Translations under genes and position numbers: made by a program | In this document: positions 1 through 13,382 of the stretch, one piece after another | Layout of the letters: every line of letters starts with the position of its first letter | Numbering within the stretch: position 1 is the stretch's first letter | The notes under the pieces: model-generated | Told to the model about the DNA's origin: nothing | Seen by the model: the letters and a program-made list of their open reading frames with translations, nothing else | Databases searched by the model: none | From: Biancaea sappan | Lineage: Eukaryota > Streptophyta > Magnoliopsida > Fabales > Fabaceae | Length of the DNA: 64,000 bases | Direction of reading: 5' to 3' | NCBI GenBank assembly: GCA_037074585.1 | Contig: CM073497.1 | Location: forward strand, 26,862,069-26,926,068

Positions 1-120
1 TTCACAGATGATATCTTTGGATTATAAACTTAAAATTATATATTTGTATATATGTTGTCAAACAGTTAATCAGTCAAAAAAGAAGTGACCACCATGCGGC
101 AATTGAAAACCAGAGTTTAC

Positions 121-3100
121 CTCATCTTCAGATCTTGGTGGCGTTGGAAGGGGGAAAGCATGGCGATTAAACCTTTGAACATTGTAAAGTTCCATGACCT
201 TGTCATAGTTCTCTGCCCACCATCTTTGAGCTTGCCATTTGTTAAAAATCTCGCGACTATACATAGAAAATAAACCAAAATTCAATTCACTAATCTTGGG
301 TCCTGACGTCATTATGTAAATCATACATGAGAATAATGCACTATTTGGAAAACAAAGCCAAAGTGATATAAAACAGTGAGAATTAAAGTTAATCATGAGT
401 ATAACTACTGGCTTTACTTTTGCTAAAATTTTGAAGGCCTGAATTCAAAGTAAAACAAAAATTTATGTAAATTAAAATCTGAGACACAATCGGCAATCGA
501 GTATTGTGAGAATTGAGTGGTTTCCTTCTCGTCCTTCCATTCCCTGTTTCTCTGTTGACGTGGGATGTTGGGTAGGGCGGTGGAACAATAATGCTTTCAT
601 GTTAAAGCTAATCAAGCATTCAAGCGTGACTACGCCTGGAAACCTTCTAACCAATTCTATTGTTCATTATTATTATTATTATGATGTTTTTTCTTTTGGC
701 TTGACCAAATAGTTAATTTGTGGTGGTTTTTGACACTGTTTGCAATCATGCTAAGTCACTCAACTGATACTTTTTGACAAAGAATACTCAAACTGAATTA
801 TTAAAGGCAAAACCAGTCATTCGGTGCAGGGAATAAAGTAGATCCAAGGCCAATATTGACCTTACATTGGGCTTTGTCTACGCAATTGAAAACAGGTGGG
901 CCCATAATAATTAGTGTCAACTGCATTTCTTAAACCTGAAATGATAGATCATGGATCTAATTGAACAAGTTCTAATTTTAGCCCTAAGATGTCAGTCCAT
1001 GTCTTAAATTTCCGAGCCGAATTCATTAAAAGAAAAATGAAAAAGAATAGAAAAAGAAAATATATGCAGAGACTACACCAGCACCACTAGTGTTGGGATT
1101 GCACCACAAGCCACTAAGTTGGACCAACACAACAACGTACACAAATTCCATTGTGCTTTTATCCTATACATTAACTTACTAAGAAAAGAAAAACAAGACA
1201 AAAAAAAAAAAGAAAAAGACAGAAAAAAGAGGACAAATAGATTTTTAACCTATATTATCCCTATCTTTGTTGCCCCCACCTTGAAGTGGTTCACATTTTG
1301 TCTTGTACATAGTTTTGGTGAAAATGGAAGCACTACCCAGCATATTGCAGATTAAAAGACAAAAATTGGTATAAGCGGAAGACAAAGTCGCCAAGAATCA
1401 GGCACGAAGAAGTTTTTAAAAAGAGAGGAGTTTCATCCGACCAGACGACAACACACGATTAAAAGGTAGCCAACACAATCAACGCTGACCCACCTCCACT
1501 AACAAGCCACAATAAGTTCTCCTTTTGGGACCCCTTTTGGATGATTGCTTTTGGCAAGGGCGTGAAATTACTGGGGAATGTGGGGCCCTCAGCTAAACTC
1601 TTACAATTTCATATTTTCGGAAGAGGATTCATGTCTTATTGATGGGATTTGGATTTGGACTTTGGATGCTTCGTCAAATTGGGCGTGATAAGAAATAAGC
1701 ATCATAGTGATTATAAATGAGGAAGGAATTTAATGGCCTCAAGTTCTGAAAATTTGGATATTTTCTGAAAAGAAGAATTCTGAAATTTATTTGGTGGAGG
1801 GTCATTACTCACCGTCACTATATCAAAAAAACATCCTCTAATACGAAATGATTAGTTCACACATCTCTAAGACTTCAATTTCAAAATCTCTTCAATAAAA
1901 TTAAGAGAATTTATTATATACATATATCCAAATTCAAAACCTCTTTATTGCGAGATGATCCTTTCATTTTTCCCCAAAAATAAAGCATGAGTTTTTGTGT
2001 TGTGTGGTGGGTGTTGGGGGGGGGGGGGGGAAGCGAGAGAGAGATAGAGAGAAGAATTAAATTCACATGTATGGAACTCTCTAATTTGTAATCTTTGTTT
2101 GCCTTTAATATTAAGTTCCATTTTACCGAAAAAAAAAAACTCTCTAATTTCATGTCCAAAAAATATGCTAGCCAATGCTTCTTGGATATCATAAGATATT
2201 CTTTCTATTCTATATCATGACCATATATCTCTCTTTTCTCATATTAAATGCAATTATAAATTTATTACTTGATATAGGAGACAACAAATTTTCTAAACCA
2301 TTTTCTTGCTCAAACATCACATGCCAACTTAATCACTGGACATGATTTTTGTGTAAGCAATGCGTATATAGATATACTAATAAAAGAATTGAGTACCATG
2401 CATAATTTAGAAAGTATTAGTACACTAAAATTATACATTTTATTGTTATTTATGTATTCATAAGTATGGAATATGAATAGTGCGACCGCCTAAAAATAGA
2501 GGAAGTTTTGGTAAATTCTAAATAGGCTAAAATGATTTTAAAAACATTTTTAACTCAGGTTATATAATTTATTATTCTCAACAAGTTGATTTTAGACCCT
2601 TTAAATTTTTAATTTTGTGTATCATGATCTCTTTATTAACTTTTCTATCCAAAATACTAACACTATACTATGTAGACTAAAAAAAATCAATTCAGCAAAA
2701 GAAAAAGCAAACCTATTTATCAAAACAAAAAAAAAAGAAAAGAAAAAGCAAACCTATCATCTCCTATGAATCTATGACAAATAATGACTTGTTATTGTGG
2801 TTCACTTTTTAATAAAAGAACTTTTAAAATAATAAACTGAATGTGTTTTTTTTTATAATATGATCTATTTTAATATATATAAATAAATAATATTAAAATT
2901 TTGAAGGAAAGAAATTAACCAAAATGTGAAGGCCTATGGTTAATTTTTAAAGTTGAAGAATGTAAATTACAGGAGCCCGAAATTAAAAGAGACTAAGAGA
3001 GTTGGCCTTTTAAATATTTCTTTATGTGTAAATTTTGTTCTTGAGAAAATATGCATTTTGGAAGTGCCTAGTGACGTGCGACAAATTGACAGTCCACCGT

Positions 3101-3845
3101 AGCAAAAGGCACTCATTGTCATCATCACTATCAAAATGCAACAGGGTCCCTTCTTGACCAACAATGTAAACATACAGTCGCCGTCCGATTAGAAACTCTA
3201 AACGGCATCGATAGGAACCACCAAACGACGACGACGGAAATAAAAAAGAAGAATCGGGAGTCGTACGACGTACCTGAACCGTATCCGCTTTAGATCATTC
3301 CCGCCACGCGGAAGCGAAACGAAGGTGATCAGAACCCCGGGCTCCACCTGCGCCACCCACTCTTTAGGTTCGTTCTCTTCCACGAACAACACCACCGGGT
3401 CCACCCGCCGTCCACTGGCGGAGTTCGGCGTCCCTTCTCCGCTCGAAATCCCCTTCAGCCTCGCCTCCATCTCCTTCCCCCACATCCTCGTCGTCGTCGA
3501 GCTTGAGCTCCCTGTTCTCCGGTACGACCATCGGAACCGATCCGAGTCCGCGTCTGACTCGATATTGCCCCTGAGTCGACTCTGCGTCTGTGGCCCCGTG
3601 CAGGGACTGCAATGCTTGTACACTCCCGATGCCTTCAACGCCATATCCTTGAGCTGAAAGATATACATACATTAACAGTTAAATTAAAGCAGATAATTAA
3701 GGAAGAAGTCAAATCGATTTGGAATTTAGCGTTTTCGTACCTGAGAAGTGAGGGATTTGATGGCTTGGTTTTTAGAATCAGAATCTTCGGGTTGACTCAG
3801 CGAGTCATTCCCCGGTTTCTTTGGACGAGCTATGCACGTAAGCAT
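121..3845 (-). CDS. BREVIS RADIX-like protein, 5' three coding exons (gene runs off left edge)
   Basis: Coding exons read 3845-3741, 3653-3274 and 256-121 on the minus strand, all with GT/AG borders (donor CAG|GTACG, acceptor TTTCAG|CTC, donor TTCAG|GTACG, acceptor TATAG|TCG, donor GAG|GTAAAC). Joined, they give 207 residues and end in phase 0 at 121, so further exons lie beyond the window. The protein has the BRX family order: an N-terminal motif with MLTCIARP, a conserved IKSLTSQLKDMALKASG block, the WGKEMEARLKGISSGE block, and the first BRX domain (about residues 135-195, with EPKEWVAQVEPGV, GGNDLKRIRFS and the WWAEN helix). Family knowledge: BRX proteins are plant-specific regulators of root and vascular growth, membrane and nucleus associated, normally with two BRX domains; the second should lie to the left. 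The start is the only ATG fitting the family N-terminus. No damage is visible. BRX versus a BRX-like paralogue cannot be decided. Confidence 0.93.
257..3273 (-). other. Large phase-2 intron of the BRX-like gene
   Basis: The 3,017-bp intron splits the first BRX domain inside its serine codon (AG|T). It is AT-rich, with a run of about 15 G near 2018-2032 followed by GA-rich sequence, A-rich tracts near 1200, 2130 and 2730, and no recognisable transposon protein. Short open frames inside it lack family resemblance and look like chance. Confidence 0.85.
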
Positions 3846-4375
3846 TTTTCAATTCTTTCCTGAGCCAATTCGTGAACCTGTGCAAAATGAACTACCAAAA
3901 GAGGTAAGAATTGAGAATTCAGACTCGATTCTGCGCATTAAGATTCAGCATTGCCAAATCGCAGAGAAGAAGTACCTGGATTTCTGAAACCTGTTGAAGA
4001 TTGAAACAAAGCGAATTAGAAGATGAAATAAGGCTTGAGGATCAGGGTTCTTCGATCTTCAGACTTGAGAACAGAGGCACTGTGCTTGAATCGGTAGATG
4101 TAAAGAGTGTTTTGTTTTTCTTTGCTTTGCGTGGCAACGACTATAATGGATGGGGAGGTTTTCATTTCGGGGACTCGGACTGTGCTTCCTGCTTTATCGT
4201 CTTACCTGTTACCGGACGGTTACCGGGTGATAGCCTAATAGGTCTTTCGCGCTTGATGTATTTTTCAAGTTTCGCACACTTATTTGCTAAGGTGCAGGTC
4301 GTTATGAACACTAATTTGTTTTTTGGACTGATTATGAACACTATTTTTGCAGTGGATTAAAATCAAGTATAAGTT
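3846..4375 (-). promoter_or_regulatory. 5' leader and proximal promoter side of the BRX-like gene, with a probable leader intron
   Basis: Upstream of the ATG at 3845 there is a plausible leader intron on the minus strand from 3975 (donor CCAG|GTACTT) to 3878 (acceptor GCACAG). I infer it from splice consensus only. The sequence beyond to about 4375 is less AT-rich than its surroundings, as expected for a promoter and 5' UTR. I could not fix a TATA box or a transcription start. Confidence 0.45.
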
Positions 4376-5789
4376 GGGCCCAGCTGCCACCGCTCTATGT
4401 TAAACGGGCCGGACTGGCCCAATCTTACATTTTCTTTGGGCCAGGCAGCCACTGCTTAATTCTAATGTTTACTATAATCCCAAAATAAAATTCACATAGG
4501 AGATTATGACCCAAGTAACCATCAAAACTCAAAGTCCACTATCACTATGACGATTAGACCAAAGGTCAACAATCTACATATTTGAATTTTAAAACATAAC
4601 ATCTTATTTTTCTAAATTATTACAATAAGTGAAAATATTACATTTAATTTGAAATGAAGGTCTAAAAATTACATGATTTTAAGAGAAACACAAATTAAAA
4701 GCTCACTACCTAGTTATCATTCATCAATCAAATATATTTATATTAGTAGCTTGCAATGCACCTCATTCATTCATTTATTTTGAAATAACTCTTTGAACAT
4801 TAAATTAAATTATAGTATTTTTATACTTCAAAAATAATTAAAAAATAGTGGGAAGATTATTACCTCCCTGCTATTTCTTTAATTTAACTTCCAACTCTAC
4901 CACATACATTTTATTTTTATATTTCCTGTTATAAATTTATTTTATTTTTTCCAAGTATTATTATATTGCTTTGGGACTAATAAAAAAAAGACCCCAAAGT
5001 TTATATATATTGGCATGGGTATTATATTATATAAGTGAGATTACATATACTTCCTTTGACTTTAAGATGTACGTACTTTACTTCATAAAACTACGAAAAA
5101 AATTTAAAACGTTATATCTCAATTTAAATTAAATTTTGAAAATACATAATTTTAAAAAGATTACTATCGAGAAAGACAATAATTAAAATATAGTGTGACA
5201 AAATAAAATATATATTTTTAAATATTAATTTTAATTAATATGTAATATTTTGTATTTTACAGTAATATGAAAATATAAGCTATTATTATGTCTTTGTGTG
5301 TGTGTGTGTGTGTAATTCAATCAATTTGTTTGACGTGGTGCAGAATTATTAATATCGGTACACTTCAATTATTTTCTGGCAGACGAAAACCCAAGAAACT
5401 TGGATTAAATATAAATAAAAATATTCTTAAATATTTAATGTTGTAAGCATCTCTCGACTAATGCGTTGAATTATATTTCATGTGAGTATAATTAGATTTA
5501 TCATTGGGTCCGTAAAGATATTAATTTATGATTCATTATCTGATTATAATTGAATCGGAATCAAATTAATAACAATAAAAATATATACGGATTTTTAGTA
5601 TTATAGATTAAAAATAAAATAAAATAAACTACAAAATATTTCATACTAAATTTTGGTGTGTCAAAATATACACGTCTACATACAATTACTAAGTAGTACA
5701 TGGTACCAAGATTAGAAGTAATGAGGGCACCAAAGTAATGAGAGAAAACCACATCTTATAAATTGGAACACAATTGGTAAAAAGAAATC
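4376..5789. other. AT-rich intergenic DNA
   Basis: No coding sequence or transposon protein is visible. It contains A- and T-rich tracts and a short TG microsatellite near 5295-5313. The ORF on the minus strand around 5561-5752 is a low-complexity chance frame. Confidence 0.6.
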
Positions 5790-5977
5790 CCAAAGGGGCT
5801 TGGGGATAAACAAGCTTACTAATATGAACAATGTTTTTCTTCTAGAGATTGGTTGGAACCTAAGGAAGAATCCTAATAATATTTGTTCAAATTTTTGGCG
5901 CTGCAGGTATAATGCTAGATCTACAATTAAAGAGGGTGGGAATCTCAGTTTTAAATATCGTGATTCTTTTTTATGAA
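5790..5977 (+). mobile_element. LINE fragment A (plus strand, L1-type), left part
   Basis: Translation in one frame gives the region downstream of a plant LINE reverse transcriptase (GLGINKLTNMN, then GWNLRKNPNN and FWRCRY), which corresponds to the conserved GGLGI...GWRL...LRAKY block. The fragment starts abruptly, so the element is 5' truncated or eroded. It is interrupted by the Copia element at 5983 and resumes at 19294. Confidence 0.7.
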
Positions 5978-6689
5978 AAGAATGTTAGCATTATTTTATT
6001 TTTAATGTGTATAAATATATATATATATATATATATTTATTTTTATAAATATATTAAGTGTTAATAATATTTACGTAGACTTATATATTAATTATTGTAT
6101 ATGTGTATATATATTGAGACATATATATTGTTATTAATAATTAAGTTTAAATTAATAATTTTTATAAAATATATTTTAAATTAAATTTATTTAATGTATT
6201 AAAGTTAATTTAAGATATTTGTAATTTAATATTATAATATATGTAGGTACGTTACTCAAAATTTTTTTTAGACAACTAGTAATAATTAGTGGATAAAAGA
6301 GGCCAACAATGGCCCAACTATCGGCAAACATAGACTAGGCGTACATCTAAGTGAACATTGTCTGAGTTGGTTATAAAAGATGTGGTGGATGAAGACCAAT
6401 ATCACATATGTGGCAGAAGCACAAGGGACCTAGCAGAGGCAAGAAATTGACTCATTGTCTTTGATTAGTTTTTGCAGAAGTGAAGGAGGAGGAAGGTAGG
6501 CCCAACATCACGGCAAGTAGAAGCTTTTGTAAAGTATAGCAACTTCATCTACAACTTGGTTGGATTCTCTCTTGCACTATGAATATTCGCACTTAAGCCT
6601 TCGAGTTCCTTGATGATTGCAGTAATTTACCAGTGGGTTTCCTTGCTTTTGCAATTAGCATAGAGATCATGATTATCCATCTTGAAGAT

Positions 6690-9600
6690 CATGTTTTTAA
6701 TTCCTAAATTAGAGGCCAAAATGTGTGCTTCCCCCATTGCTAAGGCCGAGGTGTGAAGAGGAGATGAAGCTGGGAGTACTTTGCTGTGCCATAGAGAACG
6801 TTCCCTTGTTTATCTCTTATGAGGACCCCGATGGAGTAGAGATCCATTTTTTCATCAAAACAAGCGTTTGAATTACACTTGAGGAAACCTTCTAGAGGAG
6901 GGGACCACTGGGCATTGTGAGAGGTTGATCACCTTGTAGGAATTCATAGATCAGGGGAAAAATTTTCTACTAGATCACTCCATGATTCAGTTGAGTTTTT
7001 AACAACTAGCTTGAGTGTGAGCTCTGGTTGAGGATCCACCCCTTCAAAGACTTTGAGATTCCTACCTTTCCATATATACCAGCACAAGGTAAGGAGGAGG
7101 GCCACATTCTGATTTTGATTGTCTTTGTGTATAGAGAGAAGTTGAAGTTTTTCCTGAAGCCAAATATCTAATCTTGAGATTCTCTGATTGGCAGGATTCC
7201 ATTGTAGAGGAGACCCAAACTAGATCGGGCTGGTCCAAGGACAAGAAAAAAATTAAGTGTTCAACATCTTCATTAGCATTATGGCATTTTGGGCATAAAG
7301 GGTTGTCAGTTAATTTTCTTCTGTAGAGATTCTGGCTAGTTGAGATTGCATTCTTGCATGCTTTCCAAATAAAATTTTTTATTTTGGGTGCAACCTTGGC
7401 TTTCCAAATTTGCTTCTAGAAGCTGTTTTCAACTGAAAAAGAGGAGGAACAAGTGTTGTGATCTAAATCCCTCTTTCTGGTCATTTCTGCTTGATACCCA
7501 GATTTAACTTCATAAGAGCCATTTTTAGTGTAGGACCAAATTAGATTGTCTTGTTCTCCCTTTGGGAGGATGATGGTAGGAACGATCCTCACTGCTTGAC
7601 TTCTAGAAAAGGCGTTAAAAATTTTCTTGACATCCTAGGATCTAGACTCTTGGTTTATAATTGAGTTCACTTTAGCATCCTGATCGTGAATGATGTGGCT
7701 GCTAAGTGTAGGATTCTTTTCGATCCATCTGTCCTTAAAGGTACATATACTTTTTTTCTCTCCAACTTGCCATATGCCATGAGAAAGGAGAAGGTCTCTG
7801 CCTTCCAGTAGGCTTCCCCAAGCCCAAGAGCACCCTACCTTCTTAGTTGCATTTCATAAGGTACCATTAGTAAAATATTTTCCCTTAATAATCTTTGCCC
7901 AGAGGGTATTAGGGTTTTTTCCAAGTCTCCAAGCTTGTTTTGCTAGTAAAGCTTAATTCATGACTTTAAAGTCTCTGAATCCAATGCCCCCCTCCCTCTC
8001 CCCCCAGGGATTTGTTAGTGGTCAGGTTATTCCAATTAACCCAATGAATGTTGTTGTCTCTGTTTGAGCTTGCCCACCAAAACCTTGCAAGATGTGAGGA
8101 GATTTTTTTACACAAGGAATTTGGGTATTTTAATATGGACATAGAGTAAGCGGGTATAGCCTGTAGGATAGTTTTGATAAGAATTTCCTTTCCCACCTGG
8201 TTCAAAAACTTTTCCCTTCAGCCTTTAGTCTTAGCTATGATTCTTTGAACAACTTCTTGGAACATCCGATGTTTCTATTAGCCCTAATCAGGAGCAAGCC
8301 CAAGGTATTTTCCAGGCCTATCCCATTCCTCCATGCCTAGAATGTTTGAGATCTCCTATTTAGTCTGTTGGGGAACATTCTTGTTGAATATAATTCCAGA
8401 TTAGAGAGATTAACTCGCTGGCCAGATGCTTTAGTGTAGCAATTTAATACCTTAATTATTTCATAAGCATCTTCCTTACAAGCTTTAGAGAACAACATGG
8501 AATCATCTGCAAAAAAGAGATGGTTAAATCTAGGACAATGATTTGAGAGGGATATACATGAAATAGTGTTGTTATCAAGCCCATTAGTGAGAAGGGTAGA
8601 TAGAGCTTCCACCATAATGATGAACAAGTAGGGGGAAAGAGGATCCCCTCGCCTTATTCCTCCTTTTGGGATCACCTTCTCTCCCAAACACTCATTGATT
8701 TTCATTTTGTAAGAGACCGCGGTGATAGTTTTTAGGACCAGATCAACCCACTTGGTGTTGAAACCAAAGTTAAGGAGGATTTTCTTTAGGAAGGGACAAC
8801 AAACTCTATCAAAGGCTTTACTCATGTCAAGCTTAATAGCCATATAACAATATGTATTCCTCCTCTTCTTCTTTAGGGAATGAAAACCTTCATGGACGAT
8901 GAGGAGATTATCTTGAATTTGGCGGCCTTCCATAAAAGCGTTTTGATTAGTGGTAATAATTTTATTCATTAGTTTCATTCTTAGAGCCACAATCCGGGAT
9001 ATAATCTTCATCAAGAAATTGAAACAACTAATTGGTCTATAGGGACTAATTTCTTCTGGATTAGGAATTTTAGGCACTAAAGTAATATAGGTTTCATTTA
9101 AGTTACCTGGGGGGGGGGGGGGTTCCATCTTAAAAGAAGTCTTTCACAAGCTTTGTTACATCTAGGCCAATAGTCTTCCAAGCTTTCTGGTAGAATAACC
9201 CACTTAAACCATTAGGTCTCGGTGCCTTGTTAACTCCAAGAGAGAAAACTGCGTTCTTGACCTTATTCTCTTGAATTACCTTGAGCAGCGTTGTATTGTC
9301 TTAGGATGTAATGAGGGTGGGGATGAACTGTAATGCATCGTGGTCTTCTTCAACATCATTTCCACTGAAGATGTCTACAAAATAATTTTTAAATGTCTAC
9401 TTTATCTCCTCATTATCATTAATCCAATTCCCCTGGTAGTCTTTGATTCTGTTGATCAAGTTGGCTTCCCTTCTTTGCAAAGTGAAGGCATGAAAAAATT
9501 TTGTATTTCGATTTCCCCATTTTAGCCAGTTGACTTTTGATCTTGTATCCTAATATATTTATTCTTGCTTCCATAAGTCCTTCACCTCTCTTTTTAGTTT

Positions 9601-10556
9601 GAATCTTTTCTCCATATTCTCTATAGTAGGAGGGCGCTTGTGGAGATTTTCGAGTTCGTGCTTAAGCTTTTCAATCTTGTAGTCTACTCTCTTGAAGGTA
9701 TGCTTACTCCAATTCTCAAGATTAGTCTTTATTGATTCAAGATTGTTCAATATGTTGACGTCTCCCTGCTTCTAACTTTGTTTTATAACAGCACCAAAAT
9801 CTTCATGAGTAGTCCAGTAGGGCTCAAATTTAAAGGTTCTGTTGCCATGATGAGTTGTAAGAGAGTCATTAATAATAATGGGACTATGGTCAGAAGAGAC
9901 ACGAGCTAAGGCCATGACAGTAGCCTGAAGGAAAATTTTCCTTCATTCCCAATTCGTGATACATCTATCCAGCTTCTCTTGAATTGTGCCAATGCTCTTG
10001 TTATTGCACCAAGTATATTTACATCCTTTTTGAGGTAGCTCTTCCATGCTTTTATCATTAAGGAAATATTTGAAGCATTGGATGAGGCTTCTACTATGTT
10101 CCCTACCCCCATTTTTATCAGTGGAATATAACAGCTCATTGAGATTACCTGTGCAGATCTAGGGATTGGGGTTGCAATGTGTAAACCTCTAAGAGTAGCC
10201 TAAAAATTTTTCCTTTGTTGACTAATAGGATTTCCATACACAAAAGAGTAATGAAAAATAGCATTTGTGTTCTTGTTAGTAACAAAGAAGTGAATTACAT
10301 TGCTGTCATAGTATATAATTTCTATATTTATACTCCTTTTCCAAAAAAGACACAGACCTCCAGATTTGCCAATGCAATCCACGACATACATATCATCAAA
10401 AAGAATCTTCCTTTTTAAACTTTGAAGTTTGTTACATTTTGCTTTAGTTTCACTTAAGAACACTATTTAAGGCTTGAATTTGAATATCATTTCTTTTAGC
10501 TCCTTAACTGTCGAGGTTGCCCCGATTCCCTGGTAGTTCCAGTATATAGAGATCAT
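6690..10556 (-). pseudogene. LINE ORF2: endonuclease, reverse transcriptase, RNase H, broken
   Basis: It starts at ATG 10556 with the typical N-terminus (ISIYWNYQGIG, then KELKEM and VFLSETK) of the AP endonuclease. GKSGGLCLFW follows at about 10360. The reverse transcriptase is the longest open piece (9128-8337), with SPYRPIS, the AFxxGRQIxDN block, KLDMSKAFDRV, GIRRGDPLSPYLF and the catalytic FADD near 8505. The thumb and post-RT block lies at 8205-7966, the zf-RVT block near 7400-7250 (NPLCPKCHNANEDVEHL), and an RNase H remnant near 6910-6740. Stops and frameshifts separate these pieces, so the protein cannot be made. A run of about 13 G at 9109-9121 sits at one break. Confidence 0.87.
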
Positions 10557-10854
10557 GGCACTTGGTGGGGCATGGTTGGGCCTGCCTCCTTGGCCATGTC
10601 AGCAAGGTGAGAGTTAGTCTTCCTATCTTCATCAACTTCCTTGAATTTTTTTTTTTGAGTTGCTGGTTAGTGCACTGTCAGGTTGTCTCTTTGTGATTTT
10701 TGAATTCTAAGAGCGTATTCAAATTTTCTGTTATATACTCTGTCTCAGCTCGATTACGCTTCAGGTTGAGTCTTCTAATGATTTCATTTGCAAGCTTGTT
10801 CTCTTCTAGGTTGCTGCTCTTGCTCATGTCCTCGTCAACGTCTTCTTCTGGGAA

Positions 10855-12190
10855 TTAGATATAATATTCGGGAGCACTTTTATCCTTCTGGGTGTCTCTT
10901 GGCTTCCAGAGTTGCAATTCCATATCATTCCTTTTGGGCTCATAATTGTTGACGTCTCTAATGATATTACCCACCTTTGGGTAGCCTAGGTGTAGTTGAC
11001 TATGACTTGGTGCTTTAAAACAGTTTTGGGCCCATAATGGATGAGGCCGAAGTGATAAGTTTACCTGTTGAGTTTGGGCTTCAGAAAAGGTTGCAATTGC
11101 TAGTTGTGACATATCTAGATTTGTACAGCTATCTGTCATTGAGTTAAGATATGGCATGCGAGTTGACTTTTGCCATGTGCCAACTTTAAATTGATTATGA
11201 TTGCCACCTGCTTCTGTCTCCAGATCATCCTTTTTCTTCTGTCCATATCCTTCCTTGGTTACCGCGTTTAGGCAGAAGTTTCCAAAGTGGTGAATGACTT
11301 CTGCAGATTCCATTTCTTCCTCCCATAAGTCTGAGGTATTTCCGTTTTCATCAATAAGTTGAGGCTCGCTTTATGCTTCATCTTTTTGACATAGATCTTC
11401 TGCAAGAATATCTTCATCGTCCTTGACCACTATTTTCTCCGTCTAGTTGTCAAGTTTCTTCAACAGCAGAACACCCATCCATAGTCTATACATAGGTTTG
11501 TTGGAGTTTACGGAATCCATAACTTTTTTATGCTTGCAGGCTTTCTGATCGTGCCCCTTCCGCAGTTGTAACAAAAGTCCATCAACTTCTCATAACGGAT
11601 ATGAATCCATGTTTTAAGATGATGAGGCCGAGGGATCCAAAACCCAGCTGTGAGAGGGTTTTTGATGTTGATCAGGACTTTCACCTGTAGAAAACCTCTA
11701 TTTATTGATGTTCCATGGAAGGGATCTTCTACTTCAAGGACTTCACCTATCCTGCTCCCTGCATAGGCTACATTGTGCTTTGAGAAAAGTTCCAAGGGCA
11801 TCCCATGAATTTGAATCCAGTAGCGAGTATGAGTGTATTCAATCTCATGAATAGAAACTTGTGGATTCCATTGCTGGAGAACAAGAACATGGCCCAGTAT
11901 GTTCTGGGGAGCTTCTTCAAGAATTCTTTTTGGTGTGCTAGAACCGTGAAGTTGAATAAAAAGGTTTTTGGGTGGACATCAATGATGGATAATCCTTCTG
12001 GGTCTCCCCAGCCTATCTTGATCATACCTTTAACTACCTTCTTGCTGAGTGGCTTATCCGTGTAAACTCTTCCTAAGAGAGTGTTCTTGGATGCTCTAAC
12101 TGTGAACTGGTTTTGTTCAAGTTCGGATATCATCAGCTCTTCTGGTGGATTGCATCTTTCTCGGTTTGCTTGCTTGATTGTCTTCTCCAT
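10855..12190 (-). pseudogene. LINE ORF1 (DUF4283 plus zinc knuckle), broken
   Basis: It starts at ATG 12190 and reads about 140 residues of the DUF4283-type domain (WGDPEGLSIIDVHPKTFLF, then a phenylalanine/leucine-rich stretch, then GCPWNFSQ), then shifts frame near 11780 into GTSINRGFLQVKVLIN and KTWIHIRYEKLMDFCYNCGR. That last block is the first half of the usual zinc knuckle CX2C; the H and final C are lost. The C-terminal linker (11313-10855) is polar and unrecognised. In this family ORF1 is an RNA-binding protein that packages the element's transcript. At least one frameshift and a stop near 11508 disable it. Confidence 0.8.
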
Positions 12191-12617
12191 ATCTGAGATC
12201 CAGGACTCAGAGGAATATCTCTAACATGTAGAGAAGAGAGCTCTTACTCCCCGAGGAGAAGAGAGGAAAAGGGGTCCCCATTACCCAAATTAATAACGGT
12301 GATGAGACATTATTAATATATAGGGCCAACTCATTAGGTTTGATAAATTGGTTATGGTTCCTAAGATTATAAGGATTTAGTTTTTGGGTTTTGAAAATAT
12401 CTATAAATATGTGAGTGTGTGACCTAATACCTATCACCTAAAACCTTCTTTGTGAAAAATCATCTTTACTAACCTTGAAGAGCCTAGTCTTTAGGAGATT
12501 GATTGCTATGGATCAAGGTACGCTATATTCCTTACTATTGTTTTTGAGCTATTGTTCATCAATTTGTCTATTAAAGATCTTATTTATTTACAATTAAATC
12601 ATGATTAGGATAAATAA

Positions 12618-13294
12618 CATAGTTTTGGGACCTGGACCCGATGGGTCAACCCGCGACCTAGCGACCCAAGGCCGGGACTAGTCCAAGTCACACTTTTTGG
12701 CCTTGGATGCAAGCGACCCGGCAACTAGGGTTTAAAAAAATTTTAACTTATTATTGCTATATTATCTTTTTTTTAAACAATCTCTTAATTTCTGAAACTA
12801 ACTCAATCAATTTTGTAACTGACATATTTTCATATGTTCAGATAGGCACAAAAAAATTAAATTAAAATTATTTTCAGAAAAAATAAAACTAGACCAAATT
12901 GACAAATATAAAAGCTTTTTATAACACATTTTTCACAACAAAAGTTTCATGATCTAAGTCATTGAATATGACTGAGAAATTCAAATATATATTCTTGAGA
13001 AAACTGATGTTTTGCATCTTAGTCATATTATTATGTTTGGATGATATTATTTATGACTTTATGAATTATTATAAATATTTATGACTTTATGTTTGAATTA
13101 TTATGGATGTTTATGACTTTAAAATTTGGAATTTGCATATAAATTATTTATTTTACTTTTTTTAATTTATTTGTAAAGATATATAGGTATTTATATAATT
13201 TTTAAATTTTCAAATTTATCTATCCTATTTATCAATTGACCCGGTGACCCATAGGCCAGCCCGAGTCAATGACCAGGCCGGTTCAAAAAATATT
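12618..13294. mobile_element. Mutator-type MITE in the Copia 5' LTR
   Basis: A 677-bp insertion absent from the intact 3' LTR, flanked by perfect 9-bp copies of GATAAATAA (12609-12617 and 13295-13303). Its ends are GC-rich and form an imperfect inverted repeat built of GACCCGG/GGGTCAACC-like words; the centre is AT-rich with no ORF. A 9-bp duplication suggests Mutator mobilisation; hAT (8 bp) is the alternative. Confidence 0.75.
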
Positions 13295-13382
13295 GATAAA
13301 TAATTTTTGTGATTTCCGCATTTGAGTTTGATCATGATTTGATTAGTTGTAGTCATAATTTTTGTTATAACATCTCTACAAT

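Larger units (their letters stand above)
6261..12280 (-). mobile_element. Nearly full-length L1-type LINE inserted in the Copia 5' LTR
   Basis: A two-ORF plant LINE on the minus strand. Its A tail appears as a T run at 6262-6269. The target duplication is imperfect: TTACTCAAA at 6252-6260 against TTACCCAAA at 12281-12289. The interrupted LTR resumes exactly there when compared with the intact 3' LTR. ORF1 has the DUF4283-like and zinc-knuckle regions; ORF2 has endonuclease, reverse transcriptase, zf-RVT and RNase H segments. Numerous frameshifts and stops make it inactive. Confidence 0.88.
5983..13380 (+). repeat. 5' LTR of the Copia element, split by a LINE and a MITE
   Basis: Pieces matching the intact 3' LTR lie at 5983-6260, 12281-12617 and 13304-13380. 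They match 18600-19288 in order with many substitutions, so the element is old. The 12281 piece includes the block GATTGCTATGGATCAAGGTA, also present near 19092. A long AT microsatellite lies near 6010-6040. Confidence 0.85.

Noticed and set aside
3325..3672. Long overlapping ORFs on both strands around the BRX exon
   Set aside because: They are shadows of the GC-rich second BRX exon; only the 3653-3274 frame matches the family and splices correctly.
4001..4360. 119-aa plus-strand ORF upstream of the BRX-like gene
   Set aside because: No domain, promoter or conserved block; it lies in the divergent promoter region and looks random.
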